NCBI RefSeq assembly: GCF_014762705.1
Contig: NZ_JABURL010000046.1
Span: 1 to 64,000, forward strand
Reading direction: 5' to 3'
Length of the DNA: 64,000 bases
DNA from: Cyclobacterium sp.
GTDB taxonomy: Bacteria > Bacteroidota > Bacteroidia > Cytophagales > Cyclobacteriaceae
Shown: one piece after another, positions 43,176 to 52,780 of the stretch
How the letters are laid out: every line of letters starts with the position of its first letter
Position numbering within the stretch: the first letter of the stretch is position 1
Made by a program: the position numbers and the translations under genes
Notes under the pieces: generated by a model
Told to the model about the DNA's origin: nothing
Database searches by the model: none
Seen by the model: the letters and a program-made list of their open reading frames with translations, nothing else

Positions 43176-43676
43176 TTATATTTTTCCTCTTTTTCCCAAT
43201 TCCAAAACTTTTAAATTTTTGATACTCCCATCCAGCTCAAAAGTGAGCATGGTTTTGATCTGGTGAAATCCCTGATTCCCCAAAGCCCCCGGATTCATGT
43301 AAAGGCAATCAAGGTCTTTGTCATGTATCACTTTACAAATATGAGAGTGCCCGCAAATAAAAATATCTGGCTGAAGTCTTTTTATTTTTGCCCTGACCCC
43401 GGTGGCGTATCTGGGAGGCATCCCACCAATATGCAGCATCAGCACTTTTACCCCCGCTACTGTAAAAAATAATTCCTCCTCAAGTCTTTGCCTTAGTACG
43501 GTATCATCAATATTGCCAAAAACCACTCTTTGAATGGGTTTCTTCGGTAGGCGTTCGAGTACGGCCGAATCGCCTACATCGCCTGCATGCCAAATTTCAT
43601 CCACCTCCTCCAGGATCGGAATGGCATTTTCCGGAAGCATGCCATGTGTATCACTAATCAATCCAATTTTGATCAT
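43176..43676 (-). CDS. YfcE/MJ0936-type metallophosphoesterase
   Basis: This is a 166-residue calcineurin-like phosphoesterase. Metal ligands are in order: IGLISDTHG (Asp9, His11), DEIWHAGDVGD near residue 26, VFGNID near 53, MLHIGG near 80 and CGHSHICKV near 109. This is the YfcE/MJ0936 branch that hydrolyses phosphodiesters or small phosphate esters with two metal ions. Its natural substrate is unknown. It lies opposite the terminator of the small basic protein gene and has a free upstream region of about 200 bases that it shares with pdhB. Confidence 0.92.
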   Translation of the reverse strand: MIKIGLISDTHGMLPENAIPILEEVDEIWHAGDVGDSAVLERLPKKPIQRVVFGNIDDTVLRQRLEEELFFTVAGVKVLMLHIGGMPPRYATGVRAKIKRLQPDIFICGHSHICKVIHDKDLDCLYMNPGALGNQGFHQIKTMLTFELDGSIKNLKVLELGKRGKI

Positions 43677-43879
43677 TCTGTTTTTTTATTTATCAGCAGC
43701 AAAAGGAAATAAAAATTAAAAACGTCCCCTGATTCAGGGATAATGTTCCTAACAATTCCATTAATCCATTTAAAAAATAAAGCTACATAATTACAATTAA
43801 ACATCCTTATTGGTAGCCCAAACTTGGTAATTGATAGATTCCTTTCTATTTTTACGAGCATAGAAAATTTTGTATATAA

Positions 43880-44860
43880 ATGAAAGAAATACAGTTCAGA
43901 GACGCGATCAGAGATGCCATGTCTGAAGAAATGAGGAGAGATAAAAACGTGTTCCTCATGGGTGAAGAAGTAGCCGAATACAATGGAGCCTATAAAGCCA
44001 GCCAGGGAATGTTGGACGAGTTTGGCCCTGAACGTGTTATAGACACGCCGATTTCAGAACTAGGCTTTTCCGGATTGGGTGTGGGAGCGGCCATGAATGG
44101 TCTCAGGCCCATAATTGAGTTCATGACTTTTAATTTCTCCCTGGTGGCCATGGACCAGTTGGTTAATTCTTCTGCCAAAATGCTGGCCATGTCCGGCGGA
44201 CAATACAGTGTACCCATAGTATTCAGAGGTCCGACAGGTAATGCCGGTCAATTGGGCGCTACTCACTCCTCTAATTTTGAAAACTGGTTTGCCAATACCC
44301 CAGGACTGAAAGTGGTTATTCCATCCAACCCATATGATGCCAAAGGATTGTTGAAGGCCGCCATCAGAGATGATAACCCGGTGATTTTCATGGAATCTGA
44401 GTTGATGTATGCGGATAAAGGAGAGGTTCCGGAAGGGGAATACCTGTTACCATTGGGCATTGCTGAGGTCAAAAGGAAAGGTGATGATGTCACGCTCGTT
44501 TCTTTCGGGAAAATGATGAAAGTGGCCTTCGAAGCAGCAGATGAACTGGCTAAGGATGGTATCAAAGCAGAGGTTATTGACCTGAGAACAGTAAAACCCA
44601 TAGATTATAAAACTGTTCTGGAATCTGTCAAAAAAACCAACAGGTGTGTGATCGTGGAAGAGGCCAATCCGGTAGCTTCACTTTCCACAGATCTGGCTTA
44701 CAATATACAACGGCATGCTTTCGATTACCTGGACGCACCTGTGATGCGGGTTAATTCAATGGATATCCCTTTGAGCTATTCTCCTGCTTATATAGAGGCT
44801 ACCCTACCCAATGCAAAACGTACCATAGAGGCTGTAAAATCAGTTACTTACCAAAAATAA
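43880..44860 (+). CDS. pdhB: Pyruvate dehydrogenase E1 component, beta subunit
   Basis: This is a 326-residue thiamine-dependent subunit, the transketolase pyrimidine and C-terminal halves of E1. FLMGEEVAEYNGAYKASQGM near residue 25 carries the thiamine-activating glutamate, RVIDTPISELGFSGLGVGAAM is the next block, GATHSSNFENWFANTPGLKVV near 130 is typical of PdhB, and the C-terminal domain has EVIDLRTVKPIDY near 233. The alpha subunit and E2 are not adjacent, which is common in Bacteroidota. A strong terminator follows 30 bases after the stop codon. Confidence 0.95.
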   Translation: MKEIQFRDAIRDAMSEEMRRDKNVFLMGEEVAEYNGAYKASQGMLDEFGPERVIDTPISELGFSGLGVGAAMNGLRPIIEFMTFNFSLVAMDQLVNSSAKMLAMSGGQYSVPIVFRGPTGNAGQLGATHSSNFENWFANTPGLKVVIPSNPYDAKGLLKAAIRDDNPVIFMESELMYADKGEVPEGEYLLPLGIAEVKRKGDDVTLVSFGKMMKVAFEAADELAKDGIKAEVIDLRTVKPIDYKTVLESVKKTNRCVIVEEANPVASLSTDLAYNIQRHAFDYLDAPVMRVNSMDIPLSYSPAYIEATLPNAKRTIEAVKSVTYQK

Positions 44861-44885
44861 AAAATTAGTTTTTTTGATTTTGATT

Positions 44886-44912
44886 AAAAAGCAACCTGGA
44901 TGGTTGCTTTTT
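44886..44912 (+). terminator. Terminator of pdhB
   Basis: AAAAAGCAACC-TGGAT-GGTTGCTTTTT is a perfect inverted repeat with a GC core, followed by a run of ten T residues. Confidence 0.9.
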
Positions 44913-45102
44913 TTTTTGATATAGGTATAAACTGAATAAGTTTTTATTTAATTATTTGAATTAATTTAACTTATTGAAGTTTTTATCTCTGCTTTTTTTA
45001 GTCTTTGTCACGGTTTTTGCGCCTTTTTCCTGACATGGGAGCTCAGCTCGTAAAATGAGATCCCATATGAACCAATTATTCAGACTACTAAAATTAATAA
45101 TT

Positions 45103-45630
45103 ATGCAATCAAGATATTTGATTTTACTGACATTCTTTACCTTCCTCCTTGGGGCTTGTTCCGGAGAGAAGAAAGACAGGTATCAATTTAAAGAGGAGAT
45201 GGTATTGGATACGGAAACTGGTGACGAGTACCTATTGAAAAATGCAGACACCATGACGGTTGTTCACATAGATGGGACTTCCGAGCCAATTACCGTAAAC
45301 AGTACGCCATTTGCTGGCAGTGAGGAGTTGAATGAAATGATGGAAAACTACAGGGCCAATCTGCAAGAACGGAAGGAGGAATTATTGGCAAAAGAAAAAG
45401 CAAGGATCAAGCAAGAGCGAAAAGAGAGGTACGCCGCATACAGTGATGAGGAACTGGAAGCAAAGTTTGAAGAGCTCCATGAAAACGGGGCCCCTTTCGA
45501 ACAGCAAATGGATATTGTGGCTGAATTGGTCAACCGGGAAGTGATTCTGGAGATTGATGCGGCAGAACTTCTGGAAATAGATCCTGAAGATATCGATATG
45601 GACATGGAGTATTCCGGTTCAAATGAATGA
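45103..45630 (+). CDS. Lipoprotein of unknown function, charged coiled coil
   Basis: This is a lipoprotein of 175 residues (ATG at 45103; lipobox FLLGAC at Cys19). The mature part starts with a strand-rich segment (YQFKEEMVLDTETGDEYLLKN, then TMTVVHIDGTSEPI) and continues as a long charged helix (ENYRANLQERKEELLAKEKARIKQ) with a short helical end (EDIDMDMEYSGSNE). No family is recognised. It sits alone between two terminators. The two upstream in-frame ATG codons would add 16 residues before the signal, which makes them less likely. Confidence 0.7.
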   Translation: MQSRYLILLTFFTFLLGACSGEKKDRYQFKEEMVLDTETGDEYLLKNADTMTVVHIDGTSEPITVNSTPFAGSEELNEMMENYRANLQERKEELLAKEKARIKQERKERYAAYSDEELEAKFEELHENGAPFEQQMDIVAELVNREVILEIDAAELLEIDPEDIDMDMEYSGSNE

Positions 45631-45734
45631 TACCTGAACTAATTTTCGAGGCCCGCCAATCGACTTACGGCTCATACGACCAGCTAATGTCTTAGAAAAA
45701 TTGCCCTGAATCCACCTCGTCTATTTCACATTTA

Positions 45735-45772
45735 ATAAAAAAGGTGCATTCCTGAAAGACTGCACCTTTTTT
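45735..45772 (+). terminator. Terminator downstream of the lipoprotein gene
   Basis: AAAAAAGGTGCA and TGCACCTTTTTT form a 12-bp stem (six GC-rich pairs plus A-T pairs) around a 12-base loop, so it works in both directions but most likely ends the rightward transcript. Confidence 0.8.
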
Positions 45773-46023
45773 ATTGATAACCTGAATTCGATTGATGGAA
45801 AATTAAGCGCCCTGACGGGGCGAAACAATAATACCCATAGCTGTAACCCGTCGAAAGTGGACAAAATTTCACTATTTTAGCGACATTGTTGCCATTTCCA
45901 GCAACAATGATGACAAAATCCAACTAACCAATTTTTTACTCTTAAACTTCTTTGATTAACCGAAATCAGGTTGATAGATAAATAGTATAGTAGGGAAGAA
46001 ATTGAGTGGTGACAGCCGCTGGC
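45773..46023. repeat. Gene-free stretch with a dispersed intergenic repeat
   Basis: At 45807-45853 GCGCCCTGACGGGGCGAAACAATAATACCC...GTAACCCG matches the form of a dispersed repeat often seen between Bacteroidota genes (CCCTGA-AGGG-GCAACA-TAATAACCC). It has a short GCCC-TGAC-GGGC hairpin. The rest of the region downstream of ffh has no open frame of note. Confidence 0.5.
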
Positions 46024-47361
46024 TTATCTCTTTTTCATATTTCCTCCCAGGGCGCTCATTGCTTTTTGAGCCCCACCCATTTTGTTCATTTGCTTCATCA
46101 TTTTCCTCATGTCTGAAAATTGCTTCATCAGGTTATTTACTTCCTGAATGGTCCTTCCACTACCATTGGCAATCCGTTTTCTTCTACTACCGTCAATCAA
46201 ACTTGGATTTCCCCTTTCCTGAGGGGTCATACTTCGAATAATTGCCTCAATGGGAATAAATGACTCATCGTCAATATCCAGGCCTTTAATCGCTTTTCCC
46301 ATTCCGGGAATCATCCCCAAAAGGTCTTTGATATTACCCATCTTTTTGATTTGCTCCAGTTGGGACAGGAAATCATCAAAATCAAATTGGTTTTTACGAA
46401 TTTTGGCATTCAGGCGTTTTGCCTCGTCTTCATCAAATGACTGTTGCGCTTTTTCTACCAGAGAAACCACGTCACCCATACCCAAAATCCTTTGGGCCAT
46501 CCTATCCGGGTAAAAAAGATCCAGATTTTCCATCTTTTCCCCGGTGGAAATAAACTTAATAGGCTTGTTCACCACATGTCTGATCGAAATGGCTGCTCCG
46601 CCCCGGCTATCGCCATCTAATTTGGTAAGCACCACCCCATCAAAATCAAGCCGCTCATCAAAAGTTTTTGCCGTGTTGACAGCATCCTGTCCGGTCATGG
46701 AGTCCACCACGAACAATGTTTCTGATGGATTGAGGTTTTCCTTTAATGCTGCGATTTCATTCATCATGACCTCGTCTACTGCCAAACGACCGGCCGTATC
46801 TACAATCACCGTCTTCTTCCCCGATTTTTTTGCAAAATCAATGGCGTTTTGAGCAATTTGGAGTGCATTTTGATTTCCAGGCTCAGCATATACCTCTATG
46901 CCTATCTGAGCACCCAAGGTCTTCAACTGTTCAACGGCAGCCGGTCTGTACACATCACAGGCTACCAACAAGACCTGTCTCCCCTGCTTTTTCAAGTAAG
47001 TCCCCAGCTTACCCGAAAAGGTAGTTTTACCTGATCCCTGCAAACCGGAAATAAGAATCACGGAAGGATCTCCTTTTAGGCTAATCTCTTCTTTGGAACC
47101 ACCCATCAGATTAGTAAGCTCTTCCTGGGTAATCTTTACAAGAAGCTGTCCTGGAGATACGGCTATCAGTACATCCCTACCCAAAGCTTCTTCCTTGATC
47201 TTATCGGTGACTTCTTTGGCTACTTTATAGTTCACATCTGCATCAATCAAAGCCCTCCTGATTTCCTTTACAGTCGTGGCCACATTGATTTCAGTAATCT
47301 TTCCAGTCCCCTTTAAGGTTTTAAATGCCCTGTCTAATTTATAACTCAGATTGTCAAACAT
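46024..47361 (-). CDS. ffh: Signal recognition particle protein Ffh
   Basis: This is a 445-residue SRP GTPase that binds signal sequences and SRP RNA. The N domain opens MFDNLSYKLDRAF; the G domain has the P loop GLQGSGKTTFSGKLG near residue 105, DTAGR near 190 and TKLDGDSRGG near 248. The methionine-rich M domain carries GMIPGMGKA, RKRIANGSGRTIQEVNNLM and a Met-rich tail (MRKMMKQMNKMGG). The ATG at 47361 was chosen over an upstream TTG. Length is normal. The SRP RNA gene is not adjacent. Confidence 0.97.
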   Translation of the reverse strand: MFDNLSYKLDRAFKTLKGTGKITEINVATTVKEIRRALIDADVNYKVAKEVTDKIKEEALGRDVLIAVSPGQLLVKITQEELTNLMGGSKEEISLKGDPSVILISGLQGSGKTTFSGKLGTYLKKQGRQVLLVACDVYRPAAVEQLKTLGAQIGIEVYAEPGNQNALQIAQNAIDFAKKSGKKTVIVDTAGRLAVDEVMMNEIAALKENLNPSETLFVVDSMTGQDAVNTAKTFDERLDFDGVVLTKLDGDSRGGAAISIRHVVNKPIKFISTGEKMENLDLFYPDRMAQRILGMGDVVSLVEKAQQSFDEDEAKRLNAKIRKNQFDFDDFLSQLEQIKKMGNIKDLLGMIPGMGKAIKGLDIDDESFIPIEAIIRSMTPQERGNPSLIDGSRRKRIANGSGRTIQEVNNLMKQFSDMRKMMKQMNKMGGAQKAMSALGGNMKKR

Positions 47362-47382
47362 GTCATTAGTCTTTTGAATCCA

Positions 47383-47390
47383 CAAAAATA
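47383..47390 (-). promoter_or_regulatory. Candidate -7 element for ffh
   Basis: On the minus strand TATTTTTG matches TAnnTTTG exactly, 22 bases before the ffh start codon. Confidence 0.45.
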
Positions 47391-47525
47391 GCGTTTTTTT
47401 TTAAGCTTGGCAGGCATGTAGGATAAAAGTCTACACTAAAAGATATTTCTGCATTTCCTTGTAATGTTGCCTTTTTCTGCTAAATTTTGATAGTAAAAAA
47501 ACGCAAAAAGGTGTATATAATATAC

Positions 47526-47551
47526 AAAAATACCCTGAACAGGGTATTTTT
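47526..47551. terminator. Hairpin with T tract in the ffh upstream region
   Basis: AAAAATACCCTG-AA-CAGGGTATTTTT is an intrinsic-terminator-like hairpin. It lies in the divergent gap between ffh and the next gene, where neither gene needs one, and is preceded by a 13-base palindrome GTATAT-A-ATATAC (47513-47525). A small RNA ending here is possible. Confidence 0.6.
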
Positions 47552-47643
47552 TTGATGAAAAAAAAGTCGTTACTTACACATTCAAACGAATCATTTTCAA
47601 TCCTTTAGTCGTAAATTGTAATAATTTAACCAAAAACCAAAAA

Positions 47644-48141
47644 ATGATGATCAAAGACCAAATTCCATTATTTATTCCACTTGGAAGTTTTTCAGACCAT
47701 TGCAATAGTCTGGATAAAAGAAAACTGATGCCAATTATCGATTTAATCCATGAAATGGAGCTCAAATTTTATAAAGCCGAGAAAGTACTGGGCATTTCGG
47801 ATATGAGTGAAATCTCACTTAGCACCATTGGTTTAAGCGGTATACATGTCCGGTTACTGGATGCCATATTAAAATTGAGGCTAGTTCCTTTATTTGACTG
47901 GATGTTGTGGAAAAATGATGCTGAAAAGTATTATCAGGCACCAAAACAGCTTTATGGATTAGACACCGTAACCCTGGGGAAAGTCACAACCGTATTGTTA
48001 AGATCTCAAACCTTATACGGCCCTTCTTTCCTTGAATCAAAAATCAAGGACAAGTTTGTACTGGAACTTCTAAAAGCAATCGTTAATTCCCTGGATAAAA
48101 ACTATAGTTCCAGCCCTAGTCAGGTCGAAAATCTGGATTAA
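47644..48141 (+). CDS. DUF6508-like protein
   Basis: This is a 165-residue soluble protein. The C-terminal part (DTVTLGKVTTVLLRSQTLYG and SFLESKIKDKFVLELLKAIVNSL) resembles the DUF6508 family, in which the TL...LLR and FxxG...I stretches are conserved. The N-terminal 60 residues are strand- and helix-mixed with no clear motif. The match is moderate and based on pattern only. It is monocistronic, with a gene-free 270 bases before the T9SS gene. The two ATG codons at the start are adjacent. Confidence 0.6.
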   Translation: MMIKDQIPLFIPLGSFSDHCNSLDKRKLMPIIDLIHEMELKFYKAEKVLGISDMSEISLSTIGLSGIHVRLLDAILKLRLVPLFDWMLWKNDAEKYYQAPKQLYGLDTVTLGKVTTVLLRSQTLYGPSFLESKIKDKFVLELLKAIVNSLDKNYSSSPSQVENLD

Positions 48142-48411
48142 TCACTTTCTATCCCCTACAAATTAAGAAATTGATTTAAAACAAAATACCCAAGCTTAAT
48201 CACCCGTTTATTTTTTTTTGCCCTTCATTAGTGAAATTCCTGCCGATGTTTTTTATTTACCCTAGACCAACAAAGTGCCTTTTTCCATTATTTTACTAAA
48301 AAAACAGGATTTTTCAAACCTTATCTGCAACTTGGTTCGTTATTTGAAGTTAAGCAGCAAGTATATTTTTCTGCATTTTAAAAAATTTGGTAGGACAGCA
48401 ACCAAGCCTCA

Positions 48412-51400
48412 ATGACATTGAGAACTAAAAAAAATAAAACAAACCAAAATAAATCAGGATTTCTCTTGTTTTTGTTTACCTGTTTTTTTTCCATTTTTGG
48501 AGCAACAGCACAACAAGAGCCTACCCTGCAAACCAATTTAAAAGAACCATCCTGCCTGGGAGATGGGGAAATTTCCGTGACCCTGCAAAATGTAGAAAAC
48601 CCGGTTGACCTGGTATATCATTTGTATTTGTTGCCCGACACCGCTCCTATCGCTACCAATGAAACGGGTCTATTTACTGGATTGGCTGAAGGAAACTACG
48701 GCATTGAGGCAAGTTTTACCTTGGAAGAAGATCCGCTGGAAATTTCCACTGAGGTCACGCTTAATTCTACTTTTGAAGCCTTGTCTTTTACCATCCTGAC
48801 TCAGGGGCTATGCGAAAATGAATTGAGTGCCATAGAAGTTGTCGTCAACCAGGGAAATCCACTCACATATGAACTTAGGGGGGATTTGCAACGCGCACCG
48901 CAGGAAAGCCCCTTTTTTGAAGACCTTCCGGCCGGTAGTTATACCGTGGCTGTCACAGATGAATGTGGAGACCGCCTTTCCCAGTCTTTTGATATTCGAA
49001 AGACAGAATTGGTAATAGATGGGGAGGTCCAAAATTTCCAACCAGCCTTGACCAGTTGTGGGGAAATTTCCGTTGGGCATTTGCTTCGTGCAGCAGGAAC
49101 AGAAATCGCGTATCCGCTTGAAGTAAAGTTTACCGTTCAGGCTCCCGATGGCGGGGAAGAGGAAATCATTACGGAAGTTACGGAAGGAGGCGCTTCCGAA
49201 ATCTCGCTGATGGGAAGTATTCCCTTTTACCCTGGCGAATCTTACAGTTATGATCTTCAGGTTACTGATAACTGCGGCCAAACGGCCCTCCTGGAAAACA
49301 ACATCATTGACCGAAGTTTAAGGATATCAGAAGACTTGTTTTGGGGAGCCGGACTCTGCGGAAAAAGGAGATTGTCTGTAAAACCTCTGAATTTTGTTCC
49401 TCCTTTTCAAATTAACTTTTCGGAATATCCCGAAGATTTCGATCCTTCTTTATTTAACGAAGCTTACCCGGGGCCATTCGAAGAAGAAAATATTTTTTTT
49501 GGGTCGGAAGAAATGCCCATTCCATTTGGAGTTTATACTTTTAGTATAGAAGATGCCTGCGGAAATACAGCCAGCCTTTCACGGGAATTCAGAGATTTGT
49601 TGCCAGGACCAGTGGCCACTGTATATAAAGGATGTGGCCCCAATACAGGTTCCTTGCAATTGAACAGTTTTGATTACCAGTTTAACCGGATAGAAATGGT
49701 AGCTGGCCCGGAAACCTTCGATGCGTTGTTTCCTTTGGATGTTTCAGAAAACATCAGTCAAAATGACCCCAGAAGGTTTTTTATGAATAACCTCCCGGCA
49801 GGTGATTATGAATTTGTTTCTTATACAACCTGCGAAACGGAGCATGTCACGGAGGTAACAATAGAAGGAGCAAGCATCATAACCAATGAAATTGAGATTG
49901 ACGAGAATTGTGGATCTTTCAATTTAAACCTGAATCACCAGGACAATTTGGACGAAAACCAAACCACACGTTTTGGCATTCAAAAACTTGAGTCCGGCTC
50001 GGGGGAATGGGTTCACCCGGAAACAGGACAGGCTTATGTGGAGGGTGAAGAACTGAATGAGTCCAATTCTATTCTGATTATAAACGGTGCAAATAATATT
50101 AATTTAAATTACTACGGTGAACTGAGGCTTGTGAAATCCATCCGAATTTGGAAAAACGGGCAAGACATAGTGCCCAATGAGCCTTCTTTTAATTACTGTC
50201 TGGAAACATTAAATCAATTTGAAGTCCGGGAACGAAGCACATTTACAAGCATCAATACCTTTCAGTGCGTGGAAGGCAATTATGAACTGTCTGTCAGCGC
50301 CTCCGGATATCCGCCGATCACTTATAAAATAGTGGAAAAGAATGGCCTGCCTTTTGAAATCAACAATGGTGAAGACCCTCTTTTTAAAGACCTGGAAGCA
50401 GGCCGGTATCGGTTACAATTAGAAGATGACTGCGGAAATTTAACCAATACAACGGTCCAGGTCAGAGGAGAAAACCTACCGAAAATTATTCCGGAAAATC
50501 TTTGCGAGGGCGAACAAGGCAAGTTATCCATCAAAAATTTGGATTTTCTTGAATTTGAATGGTTCAATCTTGACAGTCCGGATGTGGTTCTCAGCACTAC
50601 TTCAAGCCTCGAATTTTCGCCGTTTAACCTGGCTACCCATGAAGGAGTATATGGTGTGAGGTTGAGTGCCGGTAATCCGGAATCCTGTCTGAACGAGACC
50701 CTGGAATTTACCATTGATGAGGCCAGCCTGAATCCCGAACCAGGGGAAGGACAGGTGGCTACAGTATGTAAAGGAGAAATCATTGATTTATTTGACTATC
50801 TCGATGGTCCTTTCAATGATTACGGCACATGGGAGGAAATTACCAATAGTGGTGCCCTTATAGAGAATACCTGGTCCACAACCAATCTGGATACGGGTAG
50901 CTATTCATTTGAGTACAACATCACAGGAATTTGCTCCGGGGAAAGGTCTACACGGGTAACCATCATTCTTAGCGATGTGCCATCACCGCCTCAGGGAGAT
51001 GGTGTACAGGAGTTTTGCATGCCCGGGGAATATACAATCTCTTCCCTTACTGCTACAGGAGAAAATATCAGGTGGTTTTTATCTCCGGAAGGAGGAACAG
51101 CCCTTTCAAATGATGTTGTTTTGGATTCTGGCCTTACCTATTACGCCGATCAGACGGTTGATGGTTGCCCCTCCGACCGAAGATTGGCTGTTCAGGTATT
51201 TGTTTATCCCGAAGTGTCCGGCTATGATATAGCGGAGGATCAAACTGTATATCAAATGGAAGTTCCGGATATTTTGGTGGGAGAAGACCCTGAAGGAGGT
51301 TCTGGTGAATTCTCTTTCCAATGGGAGATCAAAACTGAAAGCGGAGATTGGACAAGTATTGGAGGAGCAAGGAATAGGGATTTTTCTCCTCCACCCCTGA

Positions 51401-52776
51401 GGAACAGCACCCAATTCAGAAGAATTACCACAGATGAGGCCTGCGGACCTTTTATCAGCAATGAAATTACCATAACGACGGAAGTTGCACCGATCAAAGC
51501 CAATGATGATGTGTTCGGACCCCTGGTCAATTATGAAACCAATCTCCTATCTTCGGTGTATGAAAATGATAGCCTGAAAATGAGACCTGTCGGAGCAGAT
51601 GAGGTAACTTTATCGGTATTGTCTATCAGGGATGAAGCCGGCAATGATCAAAATCTTGTTTACTCCCTTGACGAAAATGGAGTTTTCTCGATTCCGGAAG
51701 ACAGCCCACCAAACACTTACATTCTGGAATACCGGCTTTGCCAATCCGATGTTCAGGAAAATTGTGATGAAGCAGAAATACAAATCAGGCTGGTAGGTAT
51801 AGAAATGGACATAGAAAAAACAATTAGCCGCAGGCAGGCAGTGGTAGGAGAAATCGTGGATTACTCCGTTTCGGTGACCAACAAAAGCATTTTTTCATTG
51901 GAAGAAATTTCCGTAACAGAATTGCTTCCTGAAGGTTTGATATTGCTTTCGGCCAATCCTCCGCCGGGCGAAGATGACACCTGGGTCCTTGCCCAGTTGA
52001 GCCCTGAGGAAAACGTGAATCTGGAATTATCCGTTTTGGCCGCAGAAGAAGGAAACTACACCAACCAGGTTCGGGTAAGGGTAGAAAATTTTGACAACAC
52101 CATAGATAGTGATCGGCTGGAAGTACGTCCCAAGATGATTGATTTGTCTGTCCTTAAAACATCCACTGCGGAACCTGTAAGAGATGGGGACAATTTCAAC
52201 TATCAGATCAATATAGAAAACAATGGCATGGATGCTGCTGATAATGTACGCATCGTGGATTTTCTGCCTTCAGGGTTGCAATATGTCAATGCAGATCTGG
52301 TGAATGGGGCATTGCCCCAGGAACCCGAATTCAGACAAGAAGGTCAGGATTTAATATGGGAAATTGCCTCCTTCCCCGTAGGTGCCAGCTTGCAGATTAC
52401 GCTTACAGTGGCCGCCATAAAGGATGGAAGGATGAGGAATAGGGCGGAGGTAAGCGGTGATGGAATAGATACCCAACCGGAAAACAATACATCTGTAGAA
52501 GAAAAAAACATTCTTCCTCTTTTTATTCCCAACGTAATTAAACCGGATTTAGATGGCAGGAATGATACCTTTGTCATTGATGCCGGACACAAGTTTGAAC
52601 AAATTGAGCTTTTAATATTTAACCGCTGGGGAGATCTGGTATTTTCGGCCCGGGATTATCAAAATGACTGGGATGCGTCAGGTCTGTTGGCAGGAACTTA
52701 TTATTATCAGGTGAAGGGTACTGACTTCAGTGGAATCGAAAAAGAGTACAAAGGATGGGTGCAGGTGATTAAATAA
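48412..52776 (+). CDS. Giant type IX secretion substrate (CHU_C domain, T9SS type B), gliding-associated
   Basis: This is a 1454-residue secreted protein with a signal peptide (LLFLFTCFFSIFGATA before QQEP). Repeated extracellular modules follow, each built around a short Cys-Gly turn: DECGD near 185, DNCGQ near 285, DACGN near 381, GCGPN near 407, ENCGS near 498 and DDCGN near 673. These look like tandem beta-sandwich repeats of unknown family. Residues about 1140-1365 hold two DUF11-type conserved repeat domains (VDYSVSVTNKSIFSLEEISVTE; FNYQINIENNGMDAADNVRIVD). Residues about 1369-1454 are the CHU_C sorting domain (FNRWGDLVF, GTYYYQVKG) used for export and anchoring. The PorP/SprF gene follows after four bases, which is the usual partner arrangement. 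Confidence 0.93.
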   Translation: MTLRTKKNKTNQNKSGFLLFLFTCFFSIFGATAQQEPTLQTNLKEPSCLGDGEISVTLQNVENPVDLVYHLYLLPDTAPIATNETGLFTGLAEGNYGIEASFTLEEDPLEISTEVTLNSTFEALSFTILTQGLCENELSAIEVVVNQGNPLTYELRGDLQRAPQESPFFEDLPAGSYTVAVTDECGDRLSQSFDIRKTELVIDGEVQNFQPALTSCGEISVGHLLRAAGTEIAYPLEVKFTVQAPDGGEEEIITEVTEGGASEISLMGSIPFYPGESYSYDLQVTDNCGQTALLENNIIDRSLRISEDLFWGAGLCGKRRLSVKPLNFVPPFQINFSEYPEDFDPSLFNEAYPGPFEEENIFFGSEEMPIPFGVYTFSIEDACGNTASLSREFRDLLPGPVATVYKGCGPNTGSLQLNSFDYQFNRIEMVAGPETFDALFPLDVSENISQNDPRRFFMNNLPAGDYEFVSYTTCETEHVTEVTIEGASIITNEIEIDENCGSFNLNLNHQDNLDENQTTRFGIQKLESGSGEWVHPETGQAYVEGEELNESNSILIINGANNINLNYYGELRLVKSIRIWKNGQDIVPNEPSFNYCLETLNQFEVRERSTFTSINTFQCVEGNYELSVSASGYPPITYKIVEKNGLPFEINNGEDPLFKDLEAGRYRLQLEDDCGNLTNTTVQVRGENLPKIIPENLCEGEQGKLSIKNLDFLEFEWFNLDSPDVVLSTTSSLEFSPFNLATHEGVYGVRLSAGNPESCLNETLEFTIDEASLNPEPGEGQVATVCKGEIIDLFDYLDGPFNDYGTWEEITNSGALIENTWSTTNLDTGSYSFEYNITGICSGERSTRVTIILSDVPSPPQGDGVQEFCMPGEYTISSLTATGENIRWFLSPEGGTALSNDVVLDSGLTYYADQTVDGCPSDRRLAVQVFVYPEVSGYDIAEDQTVYQMEVPDILVGEDPEGGSGEFSFQWEIKTESGDWTSIGGARNRDFSPPPLRNSTQFRRITTDEACGPFISNEITITTEVAPIKANDDVFGPLVNYETNLLSSVYENDSLKMRPVGADEVTLSVLSIRDEAGNDQNLVYSLDENGVFSIPEDSPPNTYILEYRLCQSDVQENCDEAEIQIRLVGIEMDIEKTISRRQAVVGEIVDYSVSVTNKSIFSLEEISVTELLPEGLILLSANPPPGEDDTWVLAQLSPEENVNLELSVLAAEEGNYTNQVRVRVENFDNTIDSDRLEVRPKMIDLSVLKTSTAEPVRDGDNFNYQINIENNGMDAADNVRIVDFLPSGLQYVNADLVNGALPQEPEFRQEGQDLIWEIASFPVGASLQITLTVAAIKDGRMRNRAEVSGDGIDTQPENNTSVEEKNILPLFIPNVIKPDLDGRNDTFVIDAGHKFEQIELLIFNRWGDLVFSARDYQNDWDASGLLAGTYYYQVKGTDFSGIEKEYKGWVQVIK

Positions 52777-52780
52777 GAAC

